Part shown: in pieces, positions 5,127 to 5,142 of the stretch
Layout of the letters: each line of letters opens with the position of its first letter
Position numbering within the stretch: the stretch's first letter is position 1
Assembly (NCBI GenBank): GCA_017543165.1
Contig: JAFYGL010000722.1
Coordinates: 1-5,142 of the forward strand
Source of the DNA: Victivallales bacterium
GTDB taxonomy: Bacteria > Verrucomicrobiota > Lentisphaeria > Oligosphaerales > Oligosphaeraceae
Reading direction: 5' to 3'
DNA: 5,142 nucleotides
Position numbers and translations under genes: made by a program
The notes under the pieces: model-generated
Database searches by the model: none
What the model saw: only the letters and a program-made list of their open reading frames with translations
Told to the model about the DNA's origin: nothing

Positions 5127-5142
5127 TATGTGTGCACACATA
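5127..5142. repeat. 16-bp perfect palindrome at the window edge
   Basis: TATGTGTGCACACATA is its own reverse complement over all 16 bases. It abuts the preceding GC-rich stem without a gap and ends on the last base of the window, so the symmetry may continue outside. Possible roles are a protein-binding site, the centre of a larger inverted repeat, or a recombination site. None can be tested here. Confidence 0.6.

Larger units (their letters stand above)
4882..5142. other. Non-coding tail dense in inverted repeats
   Basis: No reading frame with a start, ribosome-binding site and meaningful length is seen on the plus strand; the best ATGs give peptides of 12-16 codons. On the minus strand I see no convincing gene, though one entering from beyond the window cannot be excluded. 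The stretch contains, in order: a 7-bp hairpin, a 75-nt imperfect hairpin, a small CGCC-GAA-GGCG hairpin (5070-5080) behind a T6 run, a G-rich run (5089-5108), a perfect 14-bp stem and a 16-bp palindrome. It may be a spacer, a structured RNA, or the edge of a mobile or repeated element. The sequence alone does not decide. Confidence 0.6.

Noticed and set aside
4882..5142. CRISPR array or tRNA in the repeat-rich tail
   Set aside because: There are no regularly spaced identical repeats, and I could not recognise a tRNA cloverleaf or its T-loop motif.

Overview
The window is a short piece of ordinary bacterial chromosome, about half G+C, with six protein genes, one of them cut by the window edge. 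I see no phage, CRISPR, IS or RNA-gene signature. The gene content suggests a Gram-negative-type, probably anaerobic bacterium: a GTP-type PEP carboxykinase, a clostridial-type 2[4Fe-4S] ferredoxin and a LacI-family regulator. The exact taxon is unclear. The look of the LacI and L32 proteins fits the PVC group (Lentisphaerae/Kiritimatiellae-like), but that is a weak inference from memory of such proteins.

Left half, minus strand: a LacI-family transcription regulator (1-616, C-terminal part beyond the window) lies downstream of a complete pckG (712-2520). A clear intrinsic terminator (660-694) separates them. pckG interconverts oxaloacetate and PEP, the node between the C4-acid/TCA pool and glycolysis/gluconeogenesis.

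Centre: a 137-bp divergent intergenic region (2521-2657) carries a perfect 7-2-7 inverted repeat and a good sigma70-type promoter reading right. Right half, plus strand: yceD (DUF177), rpmF (ribosomal protein L32), plsX (phosphate acyltransferase) and a 57-residue ferredoxin, ending in a strong terminator (4844-4881). yceD-rpmF-plsX is the widespread arrangement joining ribosome synthesis to membrane phospholipid synthesis. What is less usual is that plsX is followed by a ferredoxin and a terminator, not by fabH/fabD/fabG/acpP.

The last 261 bases (4882-5142) hold no credible gene but are dense in inverted repeats: a 7-bp hairpin, a 75-nt three-part imperfect hairpin, a perfect 14-bp GC-rich stem with a 3-nt loop, and a 16-bp perfect palindrome ending on the last base of the window. 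This is the least explained part of the sequence. I found no convincing new multi-gene system; the best leads are this structured non-coding tail, the palindromes next to pckG and the ferredoxin, and the ferredoxin's place in the plsX operon.
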